64,000 nt of DNA from Rhyzopertha dominica (lineage: Eukaryota; Arthropoda; Insecta; Coleoptera; Bostrichidae): the NCBI GenBank assembly GCA_025024175.1, contig QCXZ01000041.1, positions 31,801,786 through 31,865,785 on the forward strand. The letters run 5' to 3'. Below the pieces are notes generated by a model. It did not search any database. It saw nothing but the letters and a program-made list of their open reading frames with translations, and was not told where the DNA came from. Position 1 is the stretch's first letter. Each line of letters starts with the position of its first letter. Shown piece by piece: positions 23,056 to 34,238 of the stretch. The translations under genes and the position numbers were made by a program.

Positions 23056-24799
23056 TTTTCCAATAAAAATTACTAGAAACTAAAAATTTTGGTTTCCCAA
23101 GCCGCACTTTCTGGAGAAGCTTTTTTACTGTTTTACTATTTTGTACTACTTTAACAATAAGAAATTCGATTTTTGGTAGATTATACCTACTTTAGTTTCT
23201 AAAAACGTCAAAAGCAAAACTCTTGTTTTCACCAGTTTAATCTCATATGAATGAATATAAAATTTTTGAAAGGAACTCAATATTTGATAGAAGTAAATGT
23301 TCCCTTCCGCGTACTTCACAAAAGTGCTTAATGGCATTTAAAATCATGCAATTCATAGAGGTATGAAGCTGTCATTGTCCAATTAAATCGGTTATTCACC
23401 GTTCCTATTTCAATACTAATTCCCCCCTCCCCCCGTCCGAGCTTCAGCTTTGGTTTTCGTATGAGTCTTGTAACCAGTCCAAGCTTATAAATATGTGCTA
23501 AAATGAATTTCTCAACAGAGGTACCGAATATTTACATGATCACTTTTCAAAATTGCCTGCTAGTGCTTTGACAAAAGTAATTTACAAACTGAATGAAATG
23601 AAAGAACAATTTTGGTTAATCTTAAATTTGGCGTTTTACAAATAACGTAATTAATAGTCATTACGTATCTAATAATTAATCAATTCTTTTGCTATTCAGA
23701 TTCTATTTTTATAGTAGCATAATTTAGACTTCCACGAGGCATCTCAAGAAAATTAAAGTTTCTGAGCACGTCAGATAAAATTCGCAACTTCCTATTTTTT
23801 ACAGTTCATTAAGATTTTATTTAGATAATAGCCCAAAGTTTACGACAATTTCAAATTAATATTCAAATAAGAAACAACCTGTAGGTTTATCGCTGAGGAC
23901 GCAGATTGTGGCATTTCAAAAAAAACTTACCTTTTAAAAATCCAAAGACCAATAGCGCAAAAAGGACAGATTTGGATAATAATGACATCGTGGCTTCTAT
24001 GCTGGTGAACTTTATATTAAGCGGTATCTCTAGTTAACGTCCAAACGCAACTTGTCATCAACACGATTATACCTAATACACATATAGCTGTTACGCATTT
24101 TATAAGTTTGTACAAATTGGCTAGCAGTCATGAGATATTGCTGCCTGAGCGTAAATACTATTTGTCTTAAAGATTACATATATTTATATTTTATTTTTTA
24201 CTTTAAATATACTTTTCACCAAACAAGGCGCCTAACCGCACCTCATTGAAATATCGGCGAACGGTTAGCGGAACAAGAGCGGACTCCGGAGCGGTTCTGA
24301 GCATCCCGGGTTTTCAACGCGGACTGACAGATCCCGTAACATCCGAGAAACCAATATTTGACGCATGGCAGGGGCCCTATATATTTGCTCCTCATTTGTG
24401 GTCGCCTTTTTTCACAAAAGGTTTATGTTGTTGAATATTATCGTGGTTTCCGCAAACCCAATAAACGAGCCTATTGTTATTGTTCTATTCAAAGTTTAAA
24501 TTTAAGCATAATAAATGCACTCCAGCGAATTGTCACATCTGCGCTATGGTGAGTACGATGTAAGAAGTGTTATGTTAAATTTGAAAGTGATGCTAGTATT
24601 TCTGTAACTGCACAAAGACAAATTACTGAATTAAAAAAATTGTGCATATTTTTCAAATCAAGCAGTTTAATGTTTAGAATATCTAAGAAAAATAAAAATA
24701 TGAATAAGGCATGTTACTTAAATTTAACAACAGTTACTTAACAAAACCAAAAAAGACTTATTTTATTAATCTTGTTCTTCCCAGAAATCATATTTATGC
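23056..24799. other. Unassigned intergenic DNA with one GC-rich patch
   Basis: Mostly AT-rich. At about 24225-24390 the sequence becomes clearly GC- and CpG-rich ('cggcgaacggttagcggaac', 'gactccggagcggttctgag', 'cagggg'), followed by 'ccctatatatttgctcc'. It encodes a 62-codon frame (24246-24434) with no known domain. It could be a core promoter, an exon or a repeat end; I cannot tell. Confidence 0.35.
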
Positions 24800-25905
24800 C
24801 AACAGAACGAAGTCATTTACTTCGTCTTTTGTTATTTATAGTAATAGCGTCACTGTCGTTTATTCCTTTCTGAAGCAAAGTGAATGGTGAGCCAATTATT
24901 TTTCTCACAAATATACTTAGTTGGTATTCCTCGGGAGCTGAACTTTCCTCTGCACTTGAGTTGGAGGATTCGTCAAATAAATTGATCACTNGTGATACGC
25001 TTGGCCAATATAACTTAGCATCCCCAATGCTCGGCGGGTTTGGCACTGTCAGATCATAACGATAAGCTGTACAAGGCAAAACACGCCTAACCACCTTCCT
25101 CTGTTAGTTTGTCATATAAACCACAATTTGCTCAATATAATTTGGAATTTCCTGTTACCTGGTGGGTTTAAAACTTTGGACAGCGGTAGTCTAAACAAGG
25201 CAAGACGTGACCAGCCACCTTCCTCGAAAAATAAATCGGTCACATGGTGATACACTCGGTTCACATAACAGAGAAATTGAGCAGTTTGTTAATGTAATTT
25301 GGAATCTCCTAATGCCCGGTGTATTTGGCACTGTCAGTGAACTATGGTAATATAAACAAGGCAATCACGACCAGCCACCTTCCCCTGCACTTGGCTTCGT
25401 CAGATAAATCGATCATTTGTTGAAACACTGAGCAGTCTAACAAATAAATCGAGCATTTTCTCATTGTGATTCCGCACACCTTTATACACGGTGGTTCCAA
25501 CACCATCCATCTACGGATATATTCTCCACAATGCAACACAACATTCAGAGCAAGCTTCTCAATCCGCTTGCTCGAAATTCTGTCCCAGTTCTATCGCTGT
25601 GTTTCACGCGTTTGTCCTAACCAGTCTCCTCTGCACTTACGTTCGTCAGATGCATCGACCATTTGTTGAAACACTTGCTCAGTCTAATACATACATCGAA
25701 CATTTTGTCATTGTAAGTCAGCATCCATTTATACAAGATGATTCCCTCACTATCAGTCTGCAGATATATTCTCTGCAGGCAACACACACAAATCCGTCTT
25801 CATCACATAGGTTCGTCAGATAAATTGAACATTTGGTAATACGTTTGGCCAACGTAACTTGACATCTCCTTATGCTTGGGGATCTGTTGCTGTAAGTTCA
25901 CTATA

Positions 25906-26873
25906 GGCGATGAGCGAATTGGTGCCACCATCGGTGAAACTTGGCATTTTTGGTGGGTTACTGTAGGGGAAACACATTTGCTGTCAGCTGTATGTTGTAT
26001 GCTGCAATTACTGTAGCCCAAAGAATATCCTGTAGCCTAACAACTAATTCTCTTATTTATGTCTGTCTAGTGATCAAAGAATTACACCAGTAGATATATT
26101 CTTTGGTAGTAATCAACATGAGTGCTGAAAAATATATATGCTCTTTGCGTGTAAGTAAACAAAATTGCTGTGTTGTGGACTGTAGCAGTTATGCAAACAC
26201 AGACAAATTGGTTAAATTTTACTGCTTTCCATCCAAACCTTATTAGTATTAGTAGCATCTACAGAGAAAATGAGTAGGTGTGGCATTCTACTTAATATTG
26301 CGCTAATTGTGCAGAATATCAGACCATCGCCGCGTTTTGCACACAACTAAAACATTGCCTTCTGAAGATGAATCTGAAATGAATTTCCTGCGGTTGCGTC
26401 TGGTTTTTGAAAAATGAGTTTTTATCGTGGACCTGCGTTACAACGCACCGTGTTGTTCCTATGCGGTGTGGTGTCGCGACTCGAGAGTGTGGTTTCACCA
26501 CACAGTGTGTATAAAATAATTGGAAATTAAAACACTATATACTTAAACCCTCATATTTCGAAAATAAGATGTGACCCAAAGAAACGGATATTCATGTTCC
26601 GAAAGACTGTATTCTAGGAGTGTGCAAAATTTCTCTTTATTTGGCGAAAGTACGGTATTCTGTATAATTACCAATATTGCCGGTTACTATTTTTATATGT
26701 CCCGTCAGTGCAATGATCAAATTTTATGCTTTGTAACCCAAAATATATCACTGTATCTATTTTCCGTGAGTAAACCGCCTTTTGACAGAAGCAGGCTGTA
26801 GGTTAGGATTACCCACCAAAAATGTGTGAGTTACCCGCTGCGAGGCGCTGCAAAGCGGCATTCGCTCACCGCC
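25906..26873 (+). mobile_element. Candidate TIR element carrying a THAP relic, inserted in the satellite
   Basis: The satellite breaks off at 'gttcactata' (25905) and resumes at 'tatacccagcaatacacgcc' (26874). In between, the ends are inverted repeats: GGCGATGAGCGAAT at 25906-25919 against ATTCGCTCACCGCC at 26860-26873. A further inner pair is catttttggtgggt (about 25946) and acccaccaaaaatg (about 26810). TATA flanks both sides, a possible TA or TATA target duplication. The interior is not satellite and contains a THAP-domain remnant. P-superfamily transposases begin with a THAP domain, so a decayed P-like or other THAP-bearing transposon is the best guess. Confidence 0.6.
26118..26246 (+). 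pseudogene. THAP zinc-finger domain relic
   Basis: An ATG at 26118 opens 42 codons, too short to be noticed as a gene by size alone. They contain NCCVVDCSSYANTDKLVKFY followed by CFPSK and a TAG at 26244-26246. Cys-x3/4-Cys, then a ~15-residue loop and the F-x-x-F-P block, is the start of a THAP domain (C2CH zinc finger, DNA binding). In the same frame after the stop, HLQRK is followed by TGA (26271-26273) where THAP domains have a conserved Trp. The zinc-binding Cys and His of the second half were not found. THAP domains occur in P-element transposases and in host genes derived from them. Confidence 0.6.
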
Positions 26874-28609
26874 TATACCCAGCAATACACGCCTAACCAC
26901 TTGAAACACTTGGTCAGTCCAACGGATACACGTAACATTTTGTCGTTGCATCTCGACGTCCCTTTATGCAAGGTGGTTCTAACCGATATATATTCCACAG
27001 GCAACACACACGTACCCACCCTCCCCAGCACTTATATTCGTCAGATAAACGGACCATTTGGTGATACGTTTGACCCATGTAACTTGACACCTTCTAATGC
27101 CTGTCGCCTTTTGGCGCCATCAGTTCAGAATGGTAGTTAATAATTGGTCATTCTAACAAATACATCGAACTTTTTGGTCATTGTAACTCGGCATCGCTTT
27201 ATGCAAGGTGGTTCCAACACCATCAATCAGCGAATATAATCTCCAAAAGGCAACACACACTATTTGGTGATACGTTTGGCCTACGTGGCACAATGATATG
27301 CTATACAAGACTATACACGCCTAGCTATTCTCCACTGCACTTGGCATCTCCTTATGCCTGGCGTGTCTGGCGCTGGCGCTACGCCGTCAGTTCACAATGA
27401 TACCTAACACAAGGCAATGCACACCTAGCCAGTCTCTTTTGCACTTGCATTCGTCATAAAGCGACCATTTGTTGAAACACTTGGTCATTCTAAAAGATAC
27501 ATTCAATATTTGGCTACTGTTACTCGGCATTCCTTTATCTATGCATACTCCTGTGAATTTACGTGCGTGAAATACATCCACCATAACTCCTAATGCCTGG
27601 CAAGTCTGGCGCTGGCGCCGTCATTTCACAGTTATATGCTATACAAGACAATTACATGTCTAGCCACATTCCTCTGCACTCGCGTTCGTCAACCATTTGT
27701 CCAAACACTTGGTACATCGTTACAGACACATTTTGTTAACGTAACGCGACATCTTCTTACGCCTAGTGGGTGCAGCAGTATCTGTTGACATACATACAAG
27801 GCAATTTCACTTAACCGCCCTCCTCCGCAACTGGGTTCGTAAGACAAGCCGATCATTTGGTTTGGTCATTATAACTCAGCATCTCCTCATGGCCAGCGGT
27901 TCTGACGCTGGCAGACCACAATGATACCCTATATAAGGCACCTTCCTATGCATTCGACTTCGTCAAATAAACCTACAATCTGGTGCTACACCTGCTCAAT
28001 GTAACTTGGAATCAGCTAATATCCGGTGGGTTTGGCACTGTCACTTGGTAGTAGTAGTCTAAACAACGCAATTAGGACCAACCATTTTACTCTGCACTTT
28101 GATGCGTCAGATGAATCTAACATTCTGTTAGTGTAACGTGGCATACTTTTATGCTTAATGGGTCCTGCACTATCAGTGTGCTGATGTATTCTCCAGAAAG
28201 AAACACACCTTCCCGCCCTCCTCTGTAGTTGAGTTCGTCACATAAGTCGCCCAGTGTAGTTCGGGTTCCCCATATACCTAGTGGGTCTGGCACTTGGATC
28301 ACGATGTCCTCTGGTTAAATCCAGTAAGAGATTTCAATAAATTGCTTATTTATTCTGAAGATAACAACAGCTTAGCTCTTAGTTTCTAAATTACTGTGGT
28401 AAGGATATTTCATATAGATCTTATTTCATTTATAATGTCCTTTAAAGGTTTTGGTGACTAATTTTTGTTGTTTGTTTTCGACCTGAAGCGGCTTGCCAGA
28501 AATTTAGCTTATTCCAGAAATTTCAATGGATCTGATAGTTAAGTGGTATTTCTTAAATTTTTCGTCTAATTGTGGCTTCTAGGTCTTGCAAGTTTCGTGG
28601 TTGTTTTTA

Positions 28610-29095
28610 ACACCTGACCCCAAAAGAAAATGTCAAATGGCCGTAAACCAGGCGACCTAACAGACCGTTCAATAATACCCAGACGCCCTTTTCACTTACC
28701 TGGGAAGATGTTATCAAAATACATGCGAATATTAACTCTAAACTGTATCTTTTGGAAACCACAACTGTGATTTGGCATTCCTTGTCGATGCTCATCGGAT
28801 AATAATACATGCATAATATTAGGAACAGTATTATCACGCAGTAATAAGTACAGGTTCTCTGCTATTACATTTCCATTTATGAACTATGCACCTATATAAT
28901 GTGTAGCCCAAAAGTACCATCCACACATTAGTTTCTGATGCTGTGTTTGCTGTTATTTCATCCAGTCAGGACTTTCACTAAACCAGCAGCGGTAGTTACG
29001 TGTGCGTACAAAAATCACTTAAGCAAAAGGTAGCTTCGTCAGAAAATGTAATGATGTTTGTAAAAGTTGGATTATTATTGGTCATAGTAGAAAAA
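28610..29095 (-). pseudogene. Mariner-like transposase relic, C-terminal part
   Basis: The minus strand from 29095 downward reads PTFTNIITFSDEATFCLSDF (about 28985-29070), the region of the first catalytic Asp in the family's FSDEATF motif. It then gives MCGWYFWATHYIG, a block with LLRDNTVPNIMHVLLSDEHR, and finally FDNIFPGK-KGRLGIIERSV-RSPGLRPFDIFFWG ending at about 28616. The order and content match mariner-like transposases (…SDEATF…GPIEWPPRSPDLTPLDFFLWG). Stops and frame changes are frequent. The preceding part of the same protein is found at 38417-38600, on the far side of the nested insertions. Confidence 0.75.
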
Positions 29096-29097
29096 TA

Positions 29098-29285
29098 CAG
29101 GGTTTCTATAAATGATTCATGCATCCAGGCGCTTATCGATTATCGATAAAATCAATTTGCCGCCTCTCAAGAAAATGAACACAACCATTGCTTTGATAGA
29201 TACTTGTCATGAGAAAACGCGTGGGAGTGTGTATTTTCAACATATGCTGTAGTGTTTTACTGAGTAATTAACGCTATGACACCTT
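29098..29285 (-). mobile_element. TIR element family 1, split copy: end B part
   Basis: This part starts CAGGGTTTCTATAAATGATT at 29098 after a TA at 29096-29097. It continues like copy 2 ('ccaggcgcttatcgattatc', 'gagaaaacgcgtgggagtgt', 'caacatatgctgtagtgttt') until about 29260-29285, where similarity stops. The opposite end of an element in the same orientation lies at 38262-38414 and is followed by TA. I read the two as one insertion later pushed apart. Confidence 0.75.
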
Positions 29286-29394
29286 TCAGAATTCTCTTAC
29301 ATATTTGTAATTTATTTTTAAAACATTTTCGCTTCTTATTTTGTTGCATATATGTATAACCAAGTTGTTGTTTGTTCAGATTATCTTTTATTTT

Positions 29395-29398
29395 CGTA
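29395..29398. repeat. Target-site duplication CGTA, left
   Basis: The four bases before the left LTR are CGTA, the same as the four bases after the right LTR (36735-36738). Errantiviruses make 4-bp duplications. Confidence 0.85.
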
Positions 29399-29645
29399 AA
29401 TGATGTTTTCGGTAAACGAAAACGAATTTTTAAAAAAATTTTATTTTAAAATTACAGCGTACAGCTCTAAAGCTATCAAGGAACTGAGCTAACAAGCAAA
29501 ACTACATGTGTAAGAAATGTCGGTATTGTAATATACGCCGACTTGATAAGGTGTCGCATGAGTGCGACACACGGGGAATCTCGATGTTAAAGTCCTGCGT
29601 TGGCGGATTTGTGCACTGGTTTCCCAGGGGGCCGAATACATGACT
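29399..29645 (-). repeat. Errantivirus 3' LTR
   Basis: This 247-bp repeat matches 36485-36734 with four substitutions and one 3-bp gap (the second copy has an extra 'ata' in the tattgtaatat run). In element orientation it starts AGTCATGTATTCGG and ends ACATCATT, like the AGT...ATT termini of the 17.6/297 group. It therefore lacks the TG...CA ends of most LTRs. Confidence 0.95.
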
Positions 29646-29659
29646 CTTCCACCCTTAGA
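29646..29659 (-). promoter_or_regulatory. Polypurine tract of the errantivirus
   Basis: On the minus strand the sequence next to the 3' LTR reads CTAAGGGTGGAAG, a purine run ending exactly at the LTR. This is where plus-strand DNA synthesis would be primed during reverse transcription. Confidence 0.75.
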
Positions 29660-29667
29660 GGGAAAAA

Positions 29668-30907
29668 TTACCGACCAGGTAATTTGACGTTGGTGCCTTC
29701 GACAAGGGTAGTTGTGATTCCAGATGGTTTACGGGTTTTTACATCGATCCATTTTCTGTAACCAAAATATAACAAAAGAAAGAAAAGAATTAGGTACAGC
29801 ACTATTGTGAAGACACTGGTCCGATGGTAGTATATTGGGTGGTTGTCGCTCCTTCGAAGTATTTTTTCTGTTTGCTGCAAACGACGTCGAAGTTCTTGTA
29901 GGTGGTTGGTATTAATTTCTTATAGCTGGATAAGTAGTTTCAGAACCTTGACTGGAGCATAATGACACTTTTCGGTGGGTTTCCGATAGCGAATTGTTGA
30001 AATTTCGCAGGGAACATTATTCGACCAACCATATTCTTCTGCTGGCTCGCAAATGAACTGACTATGACCCAGTTCTTGGCATTTTGGCTCTTTGACGAAC
30101 TTTTCAGCATTTTCAAGGAAATACGTGAGGGTTGTAATTAATATAAGGTTATCTGGGCTGGGTATCGGAAATACTTTAAAATAATTGTACGTTTCGCAGC
30201 CGACTATTGGAAGTTCGTAAATAAAAATAAGTTCATTTAATTTGGAATAGACTTTGACTTTAAGTATTTTCTCTAAATATGATAAATTATCATTATTTAT
30301 CTCCAAAGGAAAACAATACGGTTGAATTAAATTGCTAGTGTTTTTGATTTCTTGAATTAGTAGCGACGGGGCTATTATACCTGTGTGAAAGGTATGTATT
30401 CTGGAAAAAGGCATTGCAGTTTGAATATTGTTCAAAGTATCGATCATAATTTGGAGAGTCAGTGCGAATTGATTAGTCAATGTGTACATCAAAAAATATT
30501 CGTATATTTGGAGTTCTTTAATTTTAAGATCGTAAACAAAAGATTCAATTTGCGACAGATGGAACTGAATCTTCTTTTGAATGTCTTTGATAATTTCTAC
30601 ATTTTTCTGAAATCCCGAAATAGCATTATTCATTACCGATACCTGATTTTCCATGGCAAATTTAAAGGTGTCCTGTGAATTTAGCAATTTGGATATAAGT
30701 TCGTCATACTTTTGGGCATCGTCTTGGTCTAAATTTCCAGTGATTGCTTTTACTATTGAGCCTAACGCGTTTATTAGCCCTCTGCGTCGTCTAGTATGGG
30801 GTGTAATTTGTTCTAGAAATCCGTCTAGTTTTCCAAATAAGTTCTCAATTAATAAAATGTTATTGTTGAATTCGGTCGCGTACTGCGGTACGACCTTCGA
30901 TTTATTA
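29668..30907 (-). pseudogene. env: Errantivirus env, main part (cleavage site to membrane anchor)
   Basis: One frame runs from about 30907 to a stop at 29668, interrupted by a TAA at 29920-29922. From its start it shows a surface-subunit tail, then a run of four Arg codons (30781-30792), a furin-type cleavage site. It is followed by a Gly and a hydrophobic fusion-peptide-like stretch beginning GLINALG, as in errantivirus Env and the related baculovirus F proteins. A long helical region (about 30400-30690) comes next, then a Cys-containing stalk. After the TAA the same frame carries a ~19-residue hydrophobic anchor (about 29745-29810) and a short basic tail. Env would be a fusion protein letting particles enter cells. 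The nonsense codon removes the anchor, and a frame break separates the N-terminal part. Confidence 0.88.
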
Positions 30908-31108
30908 AAGCTAAACTACGAGTGCCGAGAATGAGTGTCTGAGATTATCGTATTCCTTTTTAAAAGGTTTTAAGTCAATTTTGTGTATGTACGTCCAGTG
31001 GGTAGTCTGTAAGTGGGCATTTCCTAATTTAATAGGTAGTATCCCTTGGTTAGTTTTGATTTCTGTAGTCTTCATTGTCTGTAATGTCGTTTGTATCGTC
31101 ATTGTCAA
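30908..31108 (-). pseudogene. env: Errantivirus env, N-terminal part
   Basis: A separate frame (ATG at about 31106-31108, stop at 30911) overlaps the end of the integrase frame, as env does in errantiviruses, where it is made from a spliced RNA. It encodes QGILPIKLGNAHLQTTHWTY and continues to HSFSALV, then stops just where the main env frame takes over. The frame therefore shifts between about 30905 and 30915. No signal peptide is visible in this segment; a spliced leader exon could supply one. Confidence 0.75.
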
Positions 31109-32492
31109 TATCCACCTGCAACGGAGTAGCGGTTTTAGTTTTTGGTCTAAGTTCTTTAACGTGATAAATTCTAATTTTGTTGCTTTCTTTGTCTCTGAAT
31201 TGAACTCTGTTGTTTTCGAGTAATTTTTCTATCACAAATGGGCCGGAATATCGATTAGCATCTTTATTTCGTGCTCTTTCGTGACTAAATGTGTAAACAA
31301 CATCATTTTCTAGGAAATCGTGGGTGTTGCCCAAATTTTGTTTGATTTTACCTTCGATTGTTTTTTCTGTGATTTGCTTGTACAGTGCGTCTAATTTTTG
31401 TTTGTGTGATGTGGAATAGTCTTGATACATGGGTCTATTCGTGAGAAGAGATGGGTCTCTGAGGTCAGTGTGACCATACACAAGTTCAAACGGGGTAAAA
31501 CCTGTAGCAGAGTGAATGCTATTATTATAGGCAATTAGAATGTAGGGCATAATGTCTGTATCATTTGGATGTTGTTGTTTTAAAAGTCGATAATGTTCGA
31601 GTAGGGACGAATGGAATCTTTCCACCGGCGAATTTCCATCGTGGTGGTTAGGGGTTGTGAAATGGATTTTTATGTTATGTATGTTTAGCAAATCCTTACA
31701 ATTCTGCGTTTTAAATGCTGTAGCGTTGTCCATTACTATTTTTTGTGGTACACCAAAACAGGAAAAGAAGTGCCTTAATGCCTTACAAATTTCTAATGAA
31801 TCTTCTCTTGGAACTTTCAGTGCTTGTCCGAATTTAGAAAATTTGTCAAGTAGTGTCAAATACTTTTCACCTTTTAATTGAAATATATCCATGTGTAAAA
31901 TCTGAAATGGTTTTGATGCTGTTTCTGTTATCATTAATGGAGTGTCTACTTTGATTCTCGAATATTTAGCACGTTTACATATTTCACAAGAATTTATGTA
32001 GTGCGAAATATCATCCCGCTTCTTTTGCCAATAATAATTTCGCTGTATGTGATTAGTTGTCTCTACAATACCTCTATGATTTGTTTTTGATTCGTGGTGA
32101 TTTCGAATTACTAGTATTTTTTCGTCTTTGTCGAATAGTGTGTTTACTAATTTCGTACATGATATCAAATTGGTTCTTTTAGGATTGAAATTTTTTATGT
32201 ACACTTCGTTAAAGACGTTATACAAATCTTGGGTGTGAAAGTAAATATAAATTTTTCGGCCTGGCAAAACGAATTCCTTTAGAACCTTTAATATCAAATT
32301 TCTATTAAACGTTGGAATTTTAATTTCAAAAATTTTGTTGGAACCATCGCTACTTGGTTGTACCATGATTTTATCGTGAGGATTATGGGTTATTCTCATC
32401 TGGTATGGTTTATTATTGATCATCTCATCAAGAATTGGAATGCTGTTTCGCAGACTTGGGTTGCATTCGGAATGAGGAGTATTAAGTGTCAA
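31050..32492 (-). pseudogene. pol: Errantivirus pol: integrase segment
   Basis: This 480-codon frame contains the integrase. The zinc-binding HHCC region has HHESKTNHRG and CEICK (about residues 155-200). The catalytic core has Asp in HMDIFQ, Asp in VMDNATAF and Glu in SPVERFH, the DDE triad. A C-terminal GPF-like module follows (YSGPFVIEKL). It would insert the cDNA copy into the host chromosome. The N-terminal ~30 residues overlap the end of the upstream RNase H segment in another frame. The polyprotein is therefore interrupted by a one- or two-base change around 32483-32492. The last ~60 bp overlap the env N-terminal frame. Confidence 0.92.
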
Positions 32493-33594
32493 TAATTGGT
32501 GGCCTAATCTGTATATTCGATATTATGTTAATCTTTTTTGAAGAGGTTGGCACGTTTAAAATGTCTTCGCTTATTACTTGTTGAACTTGATTTTCGTCTA
32601 CATCCGAATTTTCCAAAACTTGGTCCAAATTTTCATCCAGGAATTTCGCAACATCGTTATCGATATCGCCGGGATTGTTAATTATTGACTGAGTTTCCAA
32701 CGCGTTTAATTTTATTCTAGATAATGCGTCGGCATTACTGTTTAAACTTCCCTTTTTGTAACAAATTTCGTAATCATATTCTTCAAGTTTCAGCCTCCAT
32801 CTAACTAATTTTGAATTGGGCTCTTTTAGGGAGAACAACCAACGCAACGGTCGGTGATCTGTATATATTTTAAATTTCCTACCGAAAAGGTACGGCCTAA
32901 AATGTTTACAAGCCCATACGATCGCGAGCAATTCCTTTTCGATCGTTGAATATCTAGATTCGGTATCGTTAAGGGTTCGAGAAGCGTATGCTACAGGGCG
33001 GTCGTTCGGAACGTTGCCTTGAGACAATACAGCTCCTAGCGCGAAGTTTGAGGCATCAGTCGTTAGTATGAATTCCTTTCCAAAATCAGGGTATTGTAAA
33101 ACGGGATCGTTGCACAACACCTGTTTACAATTTTCGAAACTTTTGACAAAATCTGGATTATGTTCAATTTTGGCTCCTTTCTTTAAACAAGATGTCAACG
33201 GTTTTGTCAACTTGGCAAAATCCTTAATGAAACGCCGATAGTATCCCAGAAGGCCCAAAAATGCTTTTATATCTTTAGTACTTTTTGGAATAGGAAAGTT
33301 TTTAATGGCATGAATTTTTTCTGGGTTTGGTCTAATTCCGTCTTTGGTAATAATGTGGCCAAGATATGGTACTGAATTTCTAAGGAATTCCGATTTGTCT
33401 AATTGTATTTTTAAATTTGCTCGTCTGAGACGGGAGAACACTTCTCTCAGACGTTCAATATGTTCTTGCAATGAGCTGGAAAATATTATTATATCGTCTA
33501 GATAAACCAGACATTTTTCATTGTGTAGTCCTCGAAGCACATTATCCATAACTCGTTGAAATGTCGCTGGGGCGTTTTTCAGCCCGAACGGCAT
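32482..33594 (-). pseudogene. pol: Errantivirus pol: reverse transcriptase C-terminal part and RNase H
   Basis: The 370-codon frame begins MPFGLKNAPATFQRVMDN and carries the polymerase motif YLDDIIIFS, whose two aspartates are catalytic. The thumb/connection block (FLGLLGYYRRFIKDFAKLTK) follows. RNase H is marked by FILTTDASNFALGAVLSQ, the Glu in STIEKELLAIVW and YTDHRPL, together giving the D-E-D active residues. The frame ends with TAA at 32482-32484. The ATG at 33594 is internal to the ancestral polyprotein. The two flanking segments are in other frames, so this piece is cut off from the motif A half of its own polymerase domain. Confidence 0.93.
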
Positions 33595-34238
33595 GCGTTT
33601 AAATTCGAAATGCCCGTTATTAACGGTGAAAGCAGTTTTTGGAATATCGGCGGGTTAACCTCTATTTGATGGAAACCTGAAGTAAGGTCTAAAGTGGTAA
33701 AATAATTTGAATTTCCGAGTTTGTCCAACACCTCCGAAATATTCGGTATTGGGTATTTGTCATTGACTGTTTTATCGTTCAACCTTCGGTAGTCGATCAC
33801 AACTCGCCACTTGGTTTTCCCTGAAGCGTCTTTCTTTTTAGGAACGACCCAAACTGGGGAACTCCAAGGTGAGTTTGACGGTTGGATTATGTTTTGTTTC
33901 AACATTTTATCAATTTGGTCCTGAATTTCGTTTTTGTGTATTTCCGGAAACCTGTATGATTTTGTATAAATAGGCGTTTCATCTGTTAGTTTTATGGAAT
34001 GCTTAATTTCGTTCGTGAAAGAGAGCGGTAACTTATCGCAATATAATATATCCCTGAATTCAAAGCACAATTTTCTAATAGCATCGTATTCTTCCTGGTT
34101 GAGCTGAGAAAGTCTTAAATTTTTAAGATTCTCTTTCATAAATTTGTCAATTAATGTTCGATTATCCTCTGAATTTTGTTCAATGAAATTTTGTTCGATA
34201 TCTGGTGCATCGAATGGCTCTAATACAAATGGTTCTAA
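33579..34238 (-). pseudogene. pol: Errantivirus pol: reverse transcriptase N-terminal part
   Basis: The frame is open from about 34238 to 33579, with an ATG at 34137-34139. It encodes the RT fingers and palm: SNSPWSSPVWVVPKKKDASG, WRVVIDYRRLN and LDLTSGFHQIEV, the last holding the motif A catalytic Asp. At about 33655 the conserved sequence runs out of frame (a single-base loss compared with the family pattern) and the frame continues as nonsense to 33579. The next conserved RT block is picked up in the overlapping segment starting at 33594. A second break, near 34237, separates it from the protease segment. Confidence 0.92.

Larger units (their letters stand above)
24800..28320. repeat. Degenerate complex satellite (tandem, variable unit)
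   Basis: The same word series recurs in the same order many times: (i) 'tcctaatgcctggcgggt'-like, (ii) 'ggcactgtcagttcacaatg', (iii) 'acaaggcaatacacgcctag', (iv) 'ccaccttcctctgcacttg', (v) 'ttcgtcagataaatcgacca', (vi) 'tttgttgaaacacttggtca', (vii) 'tttatgcaaggtggttccaa', (viii) 'ttctccacaggcaacacaca'. Word (v) occurs near 24970, 25390, 25645, 25812, 27038, 27450, 27685, 27835, 27960, 28105 and 28236. Spacing varies from about 120 to 410 bp, so units have been rearranged and lost. Open frames inside (for example 25491-25823) are by-products. The array is interrupted by the element at 25906-26873. Confidence 0.8.

Noticed and set aside
25466..25823. Overlapping plus-strand frames of 67 and 110 codons
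   Set aside because: Both lie in the satellite array and follow the repeated words. No independent coding evidence.
30385..31223. Plus-strand frames of 80-97 codons
   Set aside because: Antisense shadows of the env and integrase frames.
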